A stretch of 64,000 nucleotides of DNA, taken from contig NC_056758.1 of NCBI RefSeq assembly GCF_018687715.1, positions 25,951,001-26,015,000 of the forward strand. The letters run 5' to 3'. Positions 1 through 11,778 of the stretch are shown here, in pieces. The position numbers were made by a program, and so were the translations under genes. Under the pieces are notes generated by a model. That model ran no database searches. It was not told the DNA's origin and saw only the letters and a list, made by a program, of their open reading frames with translations. The DNA comes from Carya illinoinensis (lineage: Eukaryota; Streptophyta; Magnoliopsida; Fagales; Juglandaceae). How positions within the stretch are numbered: position 1 is the first letter of the stretch; every line of letters begins with the position of its first letter.

Positions 1-1195
1 CAAGGTATGCAAGCAGGCTAACCATGTGATTGTTCTGACCCTCGATAAGTCATGTCGAGGTGTGGTTCCAGACAATTCTCCTAGGGGTTGTGACACTAAG
101 CCATTCAACGCAAAGCAATGCTTCAAGAGATACATATGATGATGTTTGATCCAACATTTTATGCCTTCAGTTCCATTTCACACATTTTGTAATTTTTTTT
201 AATACTTTGTATCATGGCCCTAACTTAGAGTTTGATTGTAGTTTCATGACATTTTTATGAACAATTGTTGGATTATATATTATATTTGATTTCAAGCATA
301 ATGCCTATTGCTAAAACAAAACTTTGTTTGTTCGAATGCATTCCCTTTTTTAATGTTCAGAATGTTGAAATCGCTATTTGTACTGTATAGAGTTAACAAA
401 TGATGTTCAAACATTATTATAATAGTTTGAAATACAATTCATCATCCCATTCGAACGCGTACCTTTTTTTATTAGGATGAACCTACTTCTATTCGTACGT
501 ATGTTGACCAAAACAGTGTTCAAGCTGTGACATAAGTTGTTCAAACAATATACAATTTCAATATTCAAACGGATCACATATAGCTTCGAACTTACATTTG
601 AATGGGTATAACAAAGCATTCAAATGCTAATCACTCATATTCAAATAGAAATAGTGTTACCCTATTATGTTTGAATGAAAAGGTAATACGTCCAAACCAT
701 TTACGGTAACTTCATTCATACGTTCCATCACCCTTATTAGAACATCATTTGAATTAGAAACTTCCTTATTTGAACAGTTCGATTAAGAGCGGTAATTGCA
801 TACCTTCGACCCATATATACTCTCAACATTCGAACGCAAATCAATCTCCTTTGAACAAGCATGTTTTCAATATTCAACCGACCTCCCATCCCCTTCGAAC
901 ATTTCTCAACCCATTCGAACATGACTACAGTGTTCGAATACCAACTCATAACGTAACCGTTTGAATTGTATTCTATGTTCGAATGAAAGTTGTTTGAATG
1001 GATTTTAGGGATGAAATGTTTTTTTTTTTTTTAATTAAGCAGACTTCAAACAATTCGAGTAAATTTCGTCCCAAAAAGTATTTTCTAGGATGAAAATTTT
1101 AAATGTTCTTTGCGATAGTTTTTGGTAAGAATCTGGGCCAAATTCTCTTTTGAGATGAAATTTTTTCATCCCAAGAAAGCGTTTCAGTTACAGTG
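1..1195. mobile_element. Right end of a CACTA-type DNA transposon
   Basis: The block ends in CAGTTACAGTG at 1185-1195, so read inward the terminus begins CACTGTAACTG, a CACTA/CACTG-type inverted end. Just inside it are short inverted motifs built on GGGATGAAAT/TTTCATCCC (about 1008-1175), often seen near the ends of dicot CACTA elements, and a large subterminal repeat array (separate entry). Positions 2-139 hold a short open frame ending at a TGA near 137-139, which could be the tail of a transposase exon, but it shows no diagnostic motif. The left end lies outside the window, so the TIR pair and the 3-bp target duplication (TAA would follow at 1196) cannot be checked. The CACTA end is seen directly; autonomy is unknown. 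Confidence 0.6.
330..1005. repeat. Subterminal repeat array (TTCGAA/TTTGAA motifs)
   Basis: About two dozen copies of a 9-10 bp motif close to ATTCGAACG or ATTCAAACG occur in both orientations, for example CATTCGAACG near 450, CATTCGAACATG near 911, GTTCGAATGA near 977 and GTTTGAATGG near 992. Spacing is irregular, mostly 15-40 bp. Dense short motifs in both orientations just inside a CACTA terminus are the expected binding sites of the element's own DNA-binding protein (established for En/Spm-type elements). Short ORFs across this stretch are by-products of the repeat. Confidence 0.6.
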
Positions 1196-2940
1196 TAATC
1201 GAGCATCATCTAATTAGTGTGTATATATGCCTCTGTATATCATAATTGAATAGTTTCTTGCAAAAGTGGATTGGTCGATCGAACCTTTTGTCGCATCAAA
1301 GTGAAGCACTCCTTTTCTTTGCCTTTAATAATAAATTAAACTATCTTTATTAGTTTAAAAAAGAAATAGAGCGTCCAACCACTGCATTATTTGGTTTTTT
1401 ATTACATGGGTACTTTCGCCATTATAAGTAGCTGCTTTTCATCCATGGCGACCCTTCTGATCTTTATTATGTACGGTACATTCTATCATCTTCAATTGTA
1501 CGGCAAGATGGAGTATATTACACGGATACCCTTGTGGCATATGGATAACAAAAAGGTCTGAACAGCTCTATCTATCCATTCCAGAATTTCTTGCAGCATA
1601 TATACACTGATGAGATAGTGACTGAAAGGTAGTTTCTAATAATTTCAAATTGATGCATGGGATTAAATATAATATGACTTAATATTGTAAAAATCTTATT
1701 AAAATATATATCTTATATATATTATTAAACAACATTAATTTATAAGATTGAAATTATTTTATAGTTCTTTCTGACTAAATCCGTCTAGCCTTTTATCGTA
1801 TAAATTCCTACTTACATGATATAATCAGACTCCAATTAATCCAATTAACAACATTTCCTAATATAGTAATTAACACTTTTAAAAATTAATCCTAAGTTGA
1901 GAGTTATAATACCTTTAAGAATCGTAAAATACAAGATGAAAGTCAGCGTTAATTTTGAATGCCCCTCCTATATAATTTACTGATAATTGTCAAATTGATC
2001 CAATACGTGAAATATTTAATATTAAAATTCAAATATCTCTACTCTACATGTTAAATGATCATGATCAATTATTCTAAGATTTAACTTTTTGTGTTATATC
2101 CTTATAAAAACATGTGCACTAATTAAAGCCATAGTCTTGCTAAAGCCTAGCTATATACAGTAAATCCTAGGAGGCCGTGACTATATAATAGGTGGAAAGT
2201 CGAATGGATCGATATATAAAGGAAAGATCAGAATTTGGATTTGGTCAATGAGATGGAAGTCCGGCCAACAACTTTGATGGATTTGAGGATATATATGTGG
2301 AGAGCAATGAGGTAGAACACGTAGGAAGGTGTTGGAGGGTGATGATGATCATGAGATCAGGGGTGGTGCATGCAAGACCACATAAGTTAATTGGTGGGGA
2401 GTACACTATCTTCACGTTGGCAAGAAGCAAGACGATAAGACCAAGGGCTTTTGCTGGTCGCAGGGCCGGTCTTACATGTGTGGACTTTATATATATACAG
2501 GTGGCGCTCGTGCGGTCCTCCTAACACATACATATGTAATATTTATATGCGTTCCGTACGTGGTGCATCTTTTCGTATGTAAAATGGTACATATACATGT
2601 CATCCACACATGGACAAAACGACATCTCAATCTGTCTTTCTTCGAATATTTAGAGAGAGAGAATAAATGCATAAAACTAATAGCTCACAAGTCTTGAGAA
2701 CGTACGCACACGTCAATATATAAATATCATGAATTTGTTCCTTGCTGGGTTTGGACCCTTGTGTTTTGGTTTTATTTGTGAAAAATAAGCAGATAATTGG
2801 GTGGACAGAGTGGCCAGCTTGTCGGGTACTACGGTCGTCGGTTGCTTTTTTTTTTTTTTTTTTGGTCGGAGGACCGTCGGTTGCTTTAAGTTTTTTTTTT
2901 TTTTTTTTTGATGGAGTCGGTTTCTTTATTGTTGTTTGGG
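1196..2940. other. Intergenic, AT-rich, no gene recognised
   Basis: Read on both strands this stretch has only short ORFs (75 codons or fewer) with no family motif. At 2840-2910 two copies of a GTCGGTTGCTTT-like word are each followed or preceded by T runs longer than 15. No tRNA, rRNA or LTR boundary was recognised. Confidence 0.5.
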
Positions 2941-2944
2941 ATTA

Positions 2945-3690
2945 AGAGGTTTTTTATCTTATTTTATTTTATTATTATAATTTTTTTAAAATTTTTACAT
3001 AAATTATAATAAATAATTTAATTGTTTTAAATTTTAATTCGACTTTACATTTTTCCGAATCTAAACGAATCTTAATTTATTTGAGTACTGGACCTAATTT
3101 TTTTTTCTACGAACCCAAAACCGGTACCAAAGTAAATTGCGCAATTTATTTCCGTGCATGCGTGCATGTTCCTTTTTGTTTATAACATCTTTTATATCTA
3201 TATATAAATATATACATATATATATATAAATATATACATATATATATATATATAAATATATACATATATATATATATACACTTTGTTATTTTAATTATTT
3301 CTTTTTTTCTCATTCCTACCCGCATATTTCTTTATCATGTGGTCGAATTAAACGCTCACAAATTAATCTTAAATGAGATGCATCTTCTTGATCAATATTT
3401 ATAATTATTTTGAAAAAATAAAAAAATAAAAACTATTTACACTAATATGCCTATTTGAGATGCACATATGATCCGGTTTAGATACAAGAAATATTTCATT
3501 TCATCTTATTATTATAATTTTTTTAAATTTTTACAAAAAATATAATAAACAATTTAACTTTTTTAAATTTTAAAGTAATAATAATATTAAAAAATAATAA
3601 TTTAATAATATTTTATTTAACTTTTAATTTTTATTTTATTTTTATTTCAATTCATCTCATTTTAACTAATTGTCCAAACTACACCTAATC
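2945..3690. mobile_element. Two AT-rich MITE copies around a TA-rich minisatellite
   Basis: A MITE-like unit at about 3470-3690 runs from ATCCGGTTTAGATAC to TTGTCCAAACTACACCTAAT. It contains the family core of CATCTTATTATTATAATTTTTTT on one side and AATTCATCTCATTTTAAC on the other. A partial second copy with the same core lies at about 2950-3045. Between them, 3190-3285 is a degenerate minisatellite of ATATATAAATATATACAT units. The core matches the TAA-flanked MITE at 31246-31621 in general composition. Ends are imprecise. Confidence 0.45.
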
Positions 3691-6217
3691 TGTTCCTAGC
3701 ATTGTCCTGACAGAACCCCTTATTAATTCGGTTATTCCATTAAGAGTTTGTTACATATAAACAAAGTCGCGTACTAATCTGCGTACCAATACTTGATTCT
3801 TTCATACTTAAAAGTTAAATTAGCATTGTTTTCAATAAAATCTACTTTTTGACCAATTATAATAAATTAGTACATATATTAATACACAAGTGTACTTGTA
3901 AGTAGACTTTTCCTTCCATTAATCCACCCGACACCCCCGACCCCTCGTCCAGATAGGAAAGAGAGAAAAGAAAATTATGCGTAAAAGAAAAAGAGCCAAG
4001 TACAGAAATAGAATAATTAAAGCCTTGTTAGCTAGGGACCGTATCAAGAAGGCGCGCAATTGGCTATAATCATACATACATTAATCATATGATAATGTCG
4101 AACGAAATACCAAAATCTTATTAGGTAAATAGATCATATATATGATTCTGTTCCATTACACTTACACACTGAAAATTAATCTTTGATCCATCTTTTTGCT
4201 ATTATATATTTATCAGAGCCATGCATATACACACACACATATATATATACACACTAATAAGGGCAACGTGCATTGTATGCCCAGTTGATAAATATAAATA
4301 AAAAATAAAAAAATAGTACAAAATAGTAAATGAGAAGATAAAAAAATAAAATAAAATTTAAACAAAATATACAAAGTGAAAAAAGAAATATAGACTTTAC
4401 ATACAATTTAGTATCTTAATTATTTAAATATATAATTACAATAGTGGGAAGTTTAAGAATAAGAGATTTTAAGTGCTTATGACATAGTTTGATTTATAGG
4501 ATGGGCAGATAGTATGTTGAATTTATTCTAACTCAGTTATACATGTTTATTCATTTTTGCGTGCAAGTACATAATTCATTCGTTTTCTGAAATTGTAGTT
4601 GCAATATTTGTTAAATATAGTAGGTACTCCTATAATAATGAGAAAATATAAAGACATAATTTATTAAACATTCTACCTCGCATGTGTGTTCAAATAGATC
4701 AACAGTTGTATAATTCAATATTTCTTTTGCTATCAGTTCGAAGATAACAATCGATATATATCTAGTATGTTCCTCTACTTCTAGATAGAATCCACAGCTA
4801 AAATTAATGAGAATATTAGTAATTGCGTAATTTAAACAATTACTATGTTATATTTATCATGTAAAGAATGATTATTTAAAATGATGAGATAAAATAATTT
4901 ACCATGGCTATAAGATGCTCATGTTTTTGCAATTATAGCACATAAATTTTTCATTCTAGTCTATTCGGTTGCTTTATTACAATTTGAATGGGATATATAG
5001 TGGAACTTCAAGGTGAATGAGATGTTGCTAATCTAGGTTGTGGGAGGCTTCTGGCGTCCCTTGAGATTGACTGCATGCATCAATGATACACCCTTGAGAT
5101 TGACTGCATGCATCAATGACTCACTGTGTATCTTAAATTTCATATCCGGGTGATTCTTCTCTTTCATATCAAAGCTCCACTCCCTCCTGAATCATGCATA
5201 TTTTATTTATTTATTTACCTACACAAGTAAATTTATCAATTATCTCTATCATGCTTACTACTCAAAAAAATTATTGCCATCACTTGAAAATCGGAGAATT
5301 CAATAAAGAAATGAATTACTACTAATATTTTGTCTTGCTCTCTCTCTTCAATGTCTGCGTGCGGAAAAATTAGAAATAATATTTTATTATTTCTACAGAC
5401 TTTAATCGGAAATTTTAATATGCCTGATTAATTTTAGGGTATTAATTGCATTATGGGGAACCAAAAGAATGAATCCAATAAAGTAATGGATGAGGTGTAG
5501 TTTAGCACTCCTTTGTAATATAATTTTTTTAAAATATAAAGAGATTCTTTCAAATGTATATATATATTTTTTATATTTAATTCATATTTTGCATTTTGTT
5601 ATAGAAAGTATTCATTATTATAAATATTTTAAATTAATTTTTCTCTTTTGTTGTTGATTTTTTATTAAAAAATATTAAAAAAATATAATATTTAAATGAT
5701 ATAAAAAAGAAAATATAATATATAGTTTATTGTAAAATTTAATATATAAAATAAAAAACAAATTTTAATAATGTATTTAAAAAAAATCCATTAAAATTGC
5801 TGATTTGATTATTTTATTTGTAAATAGTTCACGATGAAGGTATCCATCATGTATTGTCCAATGTGTCAAAAGTAAATGAGGTGGGTTGTTGGCATTGGAA
5901 GAAGAGAAATTAAAGTTGGGAGAAAATATCTCTTTGCTTTCTATACTTGTCATGGAGAAAATATATATTCACAAAAAAATAATGATCATGTGATATATCT
6001 TTGCTTTATCCCCTTATCCTTTTAAGTTGAGTAATATCAATAAATTACAGCCTTAACCATTATTATACCAAGGATCTATTATTGATTTGCAAATTATTAA
6101 AGCAGATCAAGATATAATTAAATAAAATAACAAAAAAAACACTTCGAAATTCATTCCTAAATTAAAGAAATGTTTTTGTGTATAGGGTACAGGAGGCATT
6201 AGATTGCTATATTTAAT
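3691..6217. other. Intergenic AT-rich DNA with a 33-bp tandem duplication
   Basis: No gene was recognised. At 5058-5122 a 33-bp unit starting CCCTTGAGATTGACTGCATG is present twice in tandem with one short difference at its end. The rest is AT-rich sequence with A/T runs, including TA-rich tracts at 4220-4250 and 5560-5575. It ends at the TTAAT target duplication (6213-6217) of the Copia element. Confidence 0.5.
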
Positions 6218-7575
6218 TGTTGCCCAGATGACTAACACAAGAGGGGGTGAATTGAGTTGTATTAAAAAAATAACAATTATAAATCAAATATATAATATAA
6301 AATATAAATAAAATATGAAATAACAATAAATATAAAGAGTAAGAATAAGAGAGAAGCAAACTCAGTATGTTAACGAGGTTCGGCCCCACTGCCTACGTCC
6401 TCGCCTCAAGCTACCCCTTGAGGATTCCCAAATTCACTATTCAACCTCCTTCAGGTGGAGATAGAAACCTATTACACCTTTGAACAACACCGCTACAAAG
6501 GATCCGTGTAGAACACCCTCTACACTTGCAATCACCTTACACGTAGTGATTCAACTATTCCCCGTGTAGAATATTTTCTACACGCACAAGGGTTATACAC
6601 ACCCTTTTTCTGATACAAAAGCTGATAGTGGGTAGGTTATCAGAAAATACTTCTCAATGAGTGAAATAAGAAAAATACAGTGCAAACTATATCTCTCAAA
6701 ATGAATAAGGACTAAGGCTCAATGCTTAGAGAAGAGAGAATGAAAGTTTTGAATGAATGTTGTATACTCTTGGTGTTGTAAATGTGAAGCTCTCAAATGA
6801 TCTATTTATAGGCATATGAGACTTTATATTCAAATTTAAAAAGATTCACATGTCAAAGACAACACCATTCACTTTTTCAAAAAATTCAAATAAAAGGTTC
6901 TTCTTTTTCAATTGTCAAAGACAACATCATTCACTTTTTCAAAAAAATCAAATCTAATATTTTACTTTTGGCATATGACAAAAGGAGCACACTTTCCTTT
7001 TCAAAAAATTCAAACCTAATCTTTTACTTTTTACATATGACAAAAAGAGTACACTTTACTTTTCAAATTTTTCAAACAAAATCATCTACCTTTTGTATAA
7101 GTCTAAAAAAGCATCAATTACTTTTGAAAATATTCAAATAAAAAATGCACATGTGAAAGATGACAATCAATCATTTTTAATATTTTCAAAGTTCAACCCT
7201 TTAATCAAGGCATGCACATGTAAAAGATGACAATCAATCATCTTTCAAAATTTTCAAATTTAATTTTCAAAAATATTCATGCACATGTGAAAAATGTATT
7301 TTAATGCTTTATGATAAAATATTAATTTTGAGCATTAATCCTAATTTTGAATTTTGAAGAGATTTACAACATTACTCTATAATTTTAATGTGAACTTGTT
7401 CCCTTCTTACTCATGCTTGTTCCCTTCTTGCTCATGCTTGTTTCCTTGATGTGCTTGACTCCATTGTGTAGACAACTTGAGCTTGAGACTTCTTTATTCT
7501 TTGAATTCATTTGTTATCATCAAAATCCATATGTAAATATATAACTACACAAAACTTGAAATCTTGGGTTCAACA
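6218..7575 (-). repeat. 3' LTR of the Copia element (left copy)
   Basis: This copy is 1358 bp, TG...CA bounded, and matches 13473-14810 along its whole length with scattered substitutions. Near 7392-7440 it has an extra copy of about 22 bp (CTTGTTCCCTTCTT followed by a CTCATG-type word) that accounts for most of the 20-bp length difference. Immediately inside it (7576-7592) lies the PPT. Confidence 0.95.
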
Positions 7576-7592
7576 ATCTCCCCCTTTTTGAT
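7576..7592 (-). other. Polypurine tract of the Copia element
   Basis: On the minus strand the 17 nt just before the 3' LTR read ATCAAAAAGGGGGAGAT, a typical plus-strand priming PPT directly abutting the TG of the LTR. Confidence 0.85.
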
Positions 7593-8034
7593 GATGACAA
7601 ATACTTGATAGAACCTGAAAGCTGTATTAATACTTAAGCTCCCCCCGAGAATGTGCGTTAGTTTTTCAAGCAAAAGTATAAATATAATTCTAAGCATATA
7701 TAATAAGTTTAGCAATTCAAACAATGTTAATATTTGAGTCTAACACTTCTCCCCCTTTTGGCATCATTAAAAAGGATCCGTAACAAGTAAATGGACCTGA
7801 AGAAAACGGTGCGTTAGTAGACACTGTAGATAGTTAAAAAAATAAATAAATAAATAAATTTCATCCGTCCGTGACCCGACAAGTGCGGCTGGAGATTTGA
7901 AATAATCGCCTGATGTTGTTGACAAACGAGATTGAAGGCTCCGAGTTTCTAAAAAATGTCATTTTCACTGATCGGGAAAAAATACATTGCTCTTTGACTT
8001 GGATGATAGCTTGTCTTGTTCTTGATGCTATCTC

Positions 8035-8042
8035 TATAAAAT
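8035..8042 (+). promoter_or_regulatory. TATA box for the antisense ORF inside the Copia element
   Basis: TATAAAAT at 8035-8042 on the plus strand lies 103 nt before the end of a CT-rich, ATG-free leader that opens at the first ATG at 8146. A start site about 30 nt downstream, near 8065-8072, would give a leader of roughly 75-80 nt. The arrangement looks like an ordinary plant core promoter and is opposite in direction to the element's own transcription. Inferred from sequence only. Confidence 0.5.
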
Positions 8043-8145
8043 CAGTCCTGAAGTTCATCCAATCCGCATCAAGTTTTCTTCTCATCTCTATAACTCATCT
8101 GCATTCCTTCAACATTCTCGTTTTAAGCCTTCTATTCTTTTCTCA

Positions 8146-8583
8146 ATGGCTCATTCTTATAACATTTCTCTAGATCCATCCATGAGGCATTCTGCATATC
8201 AACCTCCTGTCCTTTCTGCAGCTGTCATTGGTGCTATGTTGCAGCAAGAAAATAATAATCTGACTAATAAGTCAGATTCTGATGCTATTTATGACTTGGT
8301 GAGTCTTGGGACTCGCTACTCTTCCTCTATTGTTGCTTTTTCTCAGCGGCTACAAGCCAAAAATCATGAAGTTGAAAAACTCAAAGAACAAATTGTTGTA
8401 CTTCAACGAATTGTTCAAAAGTCTCACACAAGGGAATGAATCATTCGGCAGAAGAATAAACAGTTGAAATCTTTATTAGATTCTCCATTCCGCTTGTCAG
8501 TTCCCATGAATAAGAATGACATGATATTGTATGAAGAGAATGAGCGTCTCAAACATAAGGCTAAGAATCTCAAGTTTATGTAA
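8146..8583 (+). pseudogene. Antisense ORF between pol and 3' LTR, one nonsense codon
   Basis: The frame opens at ATG 8146 (MAHSYNISLDPS), runs 97 codons to TGA at 8437-8439, and continues in the same frame to TAA at 8581-8583, 145 codons in all. The stop could be a CGA arginine codon changed by one C-to-T step. No known domain was recognised. After about residue 60 the protein becomes charged and heptad-like (QAKNHEVEKLKEQIVVLQ, then NERLKHKAKNLKF), suggesting a coiled coil. It is convergent with pol, whose TAA at 8632-8634 leaves 48 nt between the two ends. Extra antisense ORFs in this position are known in some plant LTR-retrotransposon lineages; their function is unclear. A chance ORF is possible but the TATA box and leader argue against it. 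Confidence 0.55.
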
Positions 8584-8631
8584 AAGTATTTAAAAAATCT
8601 ATCTCTATTTTTATTGACTCTAGTCTATCTT

Positions 8632-10688
8632 TTAAGAGATATTCATAGCATGCATCATACCTATTTCTCTTCTGATCATACATAATCTATCTTCTGGTAA
8701 AGGCTTTGTGAAAATATCTGCTAACTGATCGTGTGTGTTTATGAATTCTAGTACTATATCGCCTTTCTGCACATGATCTCGAAGAAAATGATATCTTATT
8801 TCAATATGCTTAGTTCTAGAATGTTGTATTGGATTCTTTGAAAGATTTATAGCACTTGTATTATCACATTTAATTGGAATGTGATTATACTTGACTTTAA
8901 AATCTTCAAGTTGTTACTTCATGTAGAGAACTTGAGCACAACAACTACCCGCAGCAACATATTCTACCTCAGCAGTAGATAGTGCAACAGAATTTTGTTT
9001 TTTACTAAACCAGGAAACTAGTGCATGACCTAAGAAATGGCATGCTCCGCTAGTGCTTTTTCGATCTATTTTACAGCCAGCATAATCTACATCTATGTAG
9101 TTGATTAGATCGAAAAATGTGTACTTAGGGTACCATAACCCTAGGTTAATTGTACCACTAAGATATCTAAGAATGCACTTAACTGCAATTAAATGTGATT
9201 CTTTTGGAGATGATTGAAAGCGTGCATATAAGCACACACTAAACATAATATCTGGTCTACTGGCTGTTAAATATAATAAGCTACCAATCATACCTCGATA
9301 TATCTTCGAGTCAACTAGCTTACCAGATTCATCTTTATCAAGTTTAGTTGATGGGCTCATTGGTGTTCCAATTTCCTTAGCATTTTCCATCCCAAACTTC
9401 TTCAGTAATTCCTTAATATATTTTGATTGATTGATGAATGTCCCACTTTTTGCTTGCTTAATTTGCAATCCGAGAAAGAATGTAAGTTCTCCCATCATGC
9501 TCATTTCAAATTCTTCCTGCATAGTCTTAGAAAAAACTTGACACATATTTTCATTAGTAGCACCGAATATTATATCATCAACATAAATCTGAATCAAAAG
9601 AATATCATCATTTTCATATTTAATGAAAAGAGTTGTGTTGATTTTTCCTCTTGAAAAACCTTTTTCAATTAAGAAACCACTAAGTCTTTCGTACCAAGCT
9701 CTAGGAGCTTGTTTAAGTCCATATAGTGCTTTTGTGAGTTTGAAAACATGATTTGGGGAAATATGATTTTCAAAATCTGGAGGTTGCTCAACATATACCT
9801 CTTCATTTATAAAACCATTTAAGAAAGCACTTTTAACATCATTTGAAAAAGTTTGAAATCTTTATAACAAGCATATGCAAGTAGCATTCGAATAGCTTCT
9901 AATCTTACGACAGGTGCATATGTCTCATCATAATCGATTCCTTCTTCTTGATTAAAACCTTGGGCTACAAGTCGAGTCTTATTTCTAGTAATGACTCCGG
10001 ACTCATCTTTCTTGTTTCTAAAAACCCATTTTGTTTCAATAATAGTATAATTTTTGGGTCTAGGAACAAGTGTCCAAACATCATTTCTTTCAAATTGATT
10101 CAACTCTTTTTGCATAGCTAGAATCCAAGATTCATCAAGAAGTGCGCCATCAATATTTTTGGGTTCAATTTGAGATAGAAAAGCAGTATGATTGCAAATA
10201 TTTCTAAGAGATGATCGAGTACTTACACCTTGTGAAGGTTCTCCCAAAATTTGTTCCACTGGATGATCTTTCACAAATTTTTACTGTTTGGTTGCATCTT
10301 GTATTAAATTTTGATGATCTTTTCTGATGGCTCCATGTTGAACTTCATCTATTGTTTTCTCTTTGTTGAGATTGAGACTTTCCGTATTATTTATACCTCC
10401 TGTTTCTTCATCAATAGATTTCTTAGAGAGTGAAGAATTAAATTCATCAAATACTACATGCATAGATTATTGTACAGTCAAAGTCTTTTTATTGAATACT
10501 CTATAAGCTTTACTATTAGTAGAATACCCGAGAAAGATACATTCATCAGATTTTGCATCAAATTTGCCTAAATTATCCCTGTCATTCAAAATAAAGCATT
10601 TGCATCCAAATACATGAAAGTAACCAATGTTGGGCTTTTTCTCATTCCAAAACTCATAGGGGGTTTTATCTAACTTAGACCTTAGCAT
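8632..10688 (-). pseudogene. Copia pol C-terminal half: integrase C-term, reverse transcriptase, RNase H
   Basis: From right to left: integrase C-terminal core 'FWNEKKPNIGYFHVFGCKC' (10688-10467); a variable linker (10463-10281); the RT start with WVFRNKKDESG and RLVAQGFNQEEGIDYDETYAPV (10274-9840); RT motif YVDDIIFG near 9580; then an RNase H-like segment with STAEVEYVAAG near 8960. Stops lie near 10466, near 10280 and at 8911-8913. At about 9838-9841 a 1-nt deletion falls in the RT motif A aspartate codon and shifts the frame; downstream of it the frame is open from about 9836 to 8914 and, past one TAA, continues to TAA 8632-8634. Loss of this aspartate and of the frame makes the RT non-functional as it stands. 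Confidence 0.93.
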
Positions 10689-10730
10689 AACTCTATTTAT
10701 AACATAACATGCAGTACTTACCGCTTCGGC

Positions 10731-11720
10731 CTAAAAATAACTAGGCAAGTTGTTCTCATTGAGCATTGTTCTTGCCATCTCTTGAAGAAATCTATTTTTC
10801 TTCTTTACTACCCCATTTTGTTGAGGAGTTCGAGGAGCAGAAAAATTATGCACAAAACCGTTTTCATCACAAAATGTTTCAATATTTTTATTAACAAACT
10901 CTTTTCCCCTATCACTTCGGATACTTGAAATAGTATAGCCATTTTCATTTTGAATTCTCTTGCATAACTTGGTAAAGGCATTATGTGCTTCATCTTTATG
11001 AGCAAGAAAGATGACCCAAGTATATCTAGAGAAATCATCAACAATAACAAATGCATAATATTTTCCTCCTAGACTTGCAACTCTATTTGGTCCAAAAAGA
11101 TCTATGTGTATCAGTTGCAATGGTCTAGTAGTGGAAATATGTTTCTTAGTTTTAAAAGAAGTTTTTGTTTGTTTACCAAATTGACATGCATCACAAATTT
11201 TGTCTTTAAGAAAATTTGTTTTTGGTAAACCTCTCACAAGATCATTTTTTGAAAGTTTGGAAATAAGTTGCATATTGGCATGACCTAATCTTTTATGCCA
11301 TAGCCAACTAGTTTCATTTTGAGCTGAAAAGCAAATAGCATTTTGTGAGATAACTTTTTCAAAATCGATTGTATAAACATTATTGTTTCTAAAAGCAATA
11401 AAATAAATATTACAATCATGATCATTCAAGATAATGCATTTATCCATTTTGAAAGTAACTGTAAATCTTTTATCACATAATTGACTTATGCTCAAAAGAT
11501 TATGTTTTAAACCTTCAACAAGTAGAACATCTTCAATTATGAGAGAAGATTCATTACCAATTTTATCTATTCCTACGATCTTCCTTTTCGAGTTGTCTCC
11601 AAATGTCACGTGTCCTTCTTCTTTAGATCTAAGATCAAAGAACTTAGTCTTGTCTCCCGTCATGTGTCTTGAACATCCACTATCTAAAAACCATTTGTTT
11701 TTGCTTGTGGAAGACTTCAT
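10731..11720 (-). pseudogene. Copia protease, pre-integrase domain and integrase core
   Basis: The 329-residue open segment shows the aspartic protease motif DSGCSRHMTGD (residues 13-23), the GAG-pre-integrase zinc region (HKRLGHANMQ ... CDACQFGKQ) and the integrase core, with the first Asp in HIDLFGP and the second in SDRGKEF. The third catalytic position, normally Glu in QQNGVVExKN, reads QQNGVVKKKN here. This Glu-to-Lys change, one G-to-A step in the codon, would abolish integrase activity. The segment ends at a TAG (10731-10733) where the family usually has Trp. It is in a different frame from gag, so at least one frame change lies between 11779 and 11720. Confidence 0.93.
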
Positions 11721-11778
11721 GCATACCTATAAAAACAATTAAAATAATTTTTCTTGGTACCCAAGTTCTTTGGGTCCT

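Noticed and set aside
770..964. ORFs in the 0.4-1.0 kb region
   Set aside because: They arise from the subterminal repeat array of the CACTA end.
7576..8900. Env-like ORF expected in SIRE-type elements
   Set aside because: No sense-strand ORF with a signal peptide or membrane segment was found; only the antisense ORF is present.
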